DNA of 64,000 bases. Source: an uncultured Bacteroidota bacterium (GTDB lineage Bacteria > Bacteroidota > Bacteroidia > Flavobacteriales > Flavobacteriaceae). This document shows positions 61,974-64,000 of this stretch, piece after piece. The position numbers and the translations under genes are program-made. Position 1 is the stretch's first letter; every line of letters begins with the position of its first letter. A model generated the notes under the pieces. That model was given only the letters and a program-made list of their open reading frames with translations. It did not search any database and was not told where the DNA came from. The stretch is from assembly GCA_903842575.1 (NCBI GenBank), contig CAIMMM010000154.1, positions 1 to 64,000 on the forward strand, given 5' to 3'.

Positions 61974-63476
61974 ATGGATCATTTTCACTATATAAGTTCT
62001 GAAGTTCTAAATTTAGAAACAGTTTCCGAAATTATTGCGCATCAAAAACCACTTGCTTTATCCGAGGAGGCTATAACAAATATTCAAAAATGCAGAGCCT
62101 ATTTAGATAAAAAAATAGCAACGAATGAAGCTCCAATATATGGTATTAATACAGGTTTTGGTTCTTTATGTAATGTAAAAATATCCAACGAGAATCTTTC
62201 TCAACTTCAAGAAAACCTAGTAAAATCGCATGCTTGTGGTATTGGAGATGAAGTGCCTTTGGAAATTGTAAAATTGATGTTGTTACTTAAAATACAATCG
62301 TTAAGTTACGGACATTCGGGAGTGCAATTGCAAACTGTGGAGCGTTTGATTGAATTTTATAATAATGATATACTTCCAGTAATTTACACACAAGGTTCAC
62401 TTGGTGCTAGTGGTGATTTAGCACCTTTGGCTCATTTGTCATTGCCGATTTTGGGAGAAGGAGAAGTTTATTTTGAAGGCAAAAAAGTACCTGCTTCCGG
62501 AGTGTTGAAACATTTCAATTGGCAACCCATTGTTTTGCAATCCAAAGAAGGCTTGGCATTATTAAACGGAACACAATTCATGAGTGCTTATGGTACTTAT
62601 ATTTTAATAAAAGCAGCTAAGTATTCCTATTTAGCGGATTTAATTGGGACCATTTCCTTGGAAGGATTTGATGGCAGACAAGAGCCGTTTAACGAATTGA
62701 TTCATTTTATTCGACCTCACAAAGGACAAATTGTAACGGCAACTCGTGTAAATGAATTTTTGGAGGGCAGTCAAATCATCAGTCAGAAAAAGGAACATGT
62801 GCAGGATCCTTATTCGTTTCGTTGTATTCCTCAAGTACATGGAGCTAGCAAAGACGCAATTGATTATGTAAAAAAAACTTTTAAAACCGAAATCAATTCG
62901 GTTACGGATAACCCCAATATTTTTATTGAAAGCGATATGATTGTTTCTGGAGGAAATTTTCATGGACAACCATTAGCTATAGCACTGGATTTTTTAGCTA
63001 TTGCACTAGCCGAATTGGGAAGCATTTCCGAAAGAAGAACGTATCAGTTGATTTCGGGAACACGTGGATTACCTGCTTTCTTAGTTGATAATCCTGGATT
63101 GAATTCAGGTTTTATGATTCCTCAATATACTGCGGCAAGTATCGCCAGTCAGAACAAACAATTGGCAACTCCAGCAAGTATAGATAGTATTGTTTCCAGT
63201 AATGGGCAAGAAGATCACGTGAGCATGGGAGCCAATGCCGCTACGAAATGCTTAAAAATCATGGAAAATCTGGAACGCATTTTGGCAATAGAATTAATGA
63301 ATGCTTCGCAAGCTATTGAATTCCGTAGACCTTTAAAATCCAGTGATTTTATAGAGATGTTTTTGAAATCGTACAGAGCAGAAGTGCCATTAGTAAAAGA
63401 AGATCGAATTTTGCATTATGATATTCAGAACTCGGTGACGTTTTTGAATAGCTTTATGATTGAGTTGGAGGATTAA
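61974..63476 (+). CDS. hutH: Histidine ammonia-lyase
   Basis: HutH deaminates histidine to urocanate. The 500-aa protein has the MIO-forming triad ASG (residues 145-147) in GSLGASGDLAPLAHL, the Ser-His pair in VKSHACGIG (typical of histidine rather than tyrosine or phenylalanine lyases), and NGQEDHVSMGANAA with the active-site Glu. Other hut genes (hutU, hutI, hutG) are absent from the window, so urocanate degradation must be encoded elsewhere. It is divergent from the thr operon. Confidence 0.92.
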   Translation: MDHFHYISSEVLNLETVSEIIAHQKPLALSEEAITNIQKCRAYLDKKIATNEAPIYGINTGFGSLCNVKISNENLSQLQENLVKSHACGIGDEVPLEIVKLMLLLKIQSLSYGHSGVQLQTVERLIEFYNNDILPVIYTQGSLGASGDLAPLAHLSLPILGEGEVYFEGKKVPASGVLKHFNWQPIVLQSKEGLALLNGTQFMSAYGTYILIKAAKYSYLADLIGTISLEGFDGRQEPFNELIHFIRPHKGQIVTATRVNEFLEGSQIISQKKEHVQDPYSFRCIPQVHGASKDAIDYVKKTFKTEINSVTDNPNIFIESDMIVSGGNFHGQPLAIALDFLAIALAELGSISERRTYQLISGTRGLPAFLVDNPGLNSGFMIPQYTAASIASQNKQLATPASIDSIVSSNGQEDHVSMGANAATKCLKIMENLERILAIELMNASQAIEFRRPLKSSDFIEMFLKSYRAEVPLVKEDRILHYDIQNSVTFLNSFMIELED

Positions 63477-63514
63477 ATAATCATGTAAACAACCATGATT
63501 ATTTAATGTTTTTA
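63473..63514. terminator. Bidirectional terminator after hutH
   Basis: The arms TTAAATAATCATG / CATGATTATTTAA (13 bp) overlap the hutH stop codon and are followed by a T run; the convergent DUF1304 gene ends just beyond. Confidence 0.8.
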
Positions 63515-63874
63515 TAATAATAACAAACTCAAAAGTCCCAAAATAGCTGGAACACTTTGTACATAAAATATTCTTTTGGAAACGGTCATTGCGCCATACA
63601 ATCCTGCAACTAAAACACATGCCAAGAAAAATAACGCAACATTTCTACTCCAAGTAGCATCACAAATGCACAAAGACCAAACCAAACCAACAGCCAGAAA
63701 TCCGTTATACAATCCTTGATTGGCAGCCATGAGTTTGGTTTTTTCAAATTGGTCTTCGGGAATAGTTTTAAAAACTTTACGGGCACGTGTAGTCCATACA
63801 AACATTTCGAGCCAAAGTATATAAAAATGGATAAAGGCAACCAGTCCAATGATAATTTGAGAAAGTAGTGCCAT
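63512..63874 (-). CDS. DUF1304 membrane protein
   Basis: This 120-aa protein has four hydrophobic segments: QIIIGLVAFIHFYILWLEMF at the N-terminus with conserved WTTRARKVF, NQGLYNGFLAVGLVW, and two more at the C-terminus. These features match DUF1304, a family of small membrane proteins of unknown function. Residues NQGLYNGFLA are the most conserved. It follows the DUF421 gene by 3 bp on the minus strand, suggesting a transcript that includes it. Confidence 0.82.
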   Translation of the reverse strand: MALLSQIIIGLVAFIHFYILWLEMFVWTTRARKVFKTIPEDQFEKTKLMAANQGLYNGFLAVGLVWSLCICDATWSRNVALFFLACVLVAGLYGAMTVSKRIFYVQSVPAILGLLSLLLL

Positions 63875-63877
63875 GAT

Positions 63878-64000
63878 TTAGTTATTAAAATTCCCTAAAG
63901 TTTTATGTATTTTTCGTTTGTGATGCGTTTGAATGAGGTGTTTATCACCCGAAATCACACTAATATTTCCGTCAATTTCGAACATAGCCAATTTCACATC
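63878..64000 (-). CDS. C-terminal end of a DUF421 (YetF-like) membrane protein, partial
   Basis: The gene runs off the window edge and is not in the ORF track. The last 40 codons on the minus strand read DVKLAMFEIDGNISVIS and end KTLGNFNN-stop at 63878. The motif around VKLAMFEIDGNISVI resembles the C-terminal cytoplasmic domain of DUF421/YetF-type proteins. The assignment rests on a short segment. Confidence 0.55.
   Translation of the reverse strand, partial: DVKLAMFEIDGNISVISGDKHLIQTHHKRKIHKTLGNFNN

Noticed and set aside
1-64000. CRISPR arrays, insertion sequences or prophage genes
   Set aside because: No regularly spaced repeat array, transposase, integrase or phage structural gene was seen in either strand.

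Overview
The window is chromosomal DNA from a flavobacterium, most likely Flavobacterium or a close relative in the Flavobacteriaceae (Bacteroidota). The evidence is low GC with A/T-rich spacers, repeated matches to the Bacteroidota promoter -7 box TAnnTTTG, a menaquinone pathway (MenD, isochorismate synthase), the bacillithiol deacetylase BshB1, a fused ResB-CcsA cytochrome c assembly protein, one-chain PurL, fused aspartokinase-homoserine dehydrogenase, and many families typical of this group (DUF4920, DUF6132, DUF2911, DUF3667, LETM1-related protein). It looks like core genome. I see no insertion sequence, prophage, CRISPR array or rRNA operon, and no gene-free stretch above 300 bp; the longest gaps are about 200-235 bp.

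Layout. 1-2.5 kb: DUF4920 protein, a c-type-haem lipoprotein, tRNA methyltransferase MnmD, then two tandem copies of a ~65-aa orphan protein (third copy at 54.9 kb). 2.5-8.7 kb: OxyR, a SulP anion transporter with beta-carbonic anhydrase, a LETM1-related protein, Cu/Zn SOD lipoprotein and a conserved hypothetical. 8.8-14.7 kb: MarR regulator plus fatty-acid beta-oxidation genes (FadN-type, thiolase, acyl-CoA dehydrogenase). 14.9-16.9 kb: a compressed seven-gene thiol/sulfur operon (DUF2892, DUF6132, two rhodaneses, OsmC, small membrane protein, thioredoxin). 17-28.4 kb: membrane protein, alpha/beta-hydrolase lipoprotein, acyl-CoA synthetase, LTA-synthase-like sulfatase, PurL and a beta-helix lipoprotein.

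28.5-38.5 kb: isochorismate synthase, BshB1, tRNA-His, M28 peptidase, DUF3667, DUF1801, GNAT, TcdA, HAD phosphatase, photolyase with an SRPBCC partner, and DUF2911. 38.6-46.9 kb (minus strand): Na+/solute symporter, an unlisted 35-aa membrane peptide and a PIG-L deacetylase in one tight operon, then a secreted protein and MscS, Maf, UbiA, KdsC and DUF2520. 47-54.7 kb: ResB-CcsA, glutathione peroxidase, a decayed DUF1624 acyltransferase remnant, a hypothetical, GNAT, MenD and a cyclophilin lipoprotein. 54.9-64 kb: third small-protein copy, ABC exporter, thrA-thrB-thrC, histidine ammonia-lyase, DUF1304 and the 3' end of a DUF421 (YetF-like) gene.

Functional themes are redox and thiol defence (OxyR, SOD, OsmC, rhodaneses, thioredoxin, GPx, BshB1), fatty-acid catabolism, menaquinone and cytochrome c assembly, and threonine biosynthesis. 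The items most worth a second look are the three-copy small-protein family with helically phased upstream repeats, the 35-aa partner of the symporter, and a REP-like repeat that seems to be inserted in frame inside purL.
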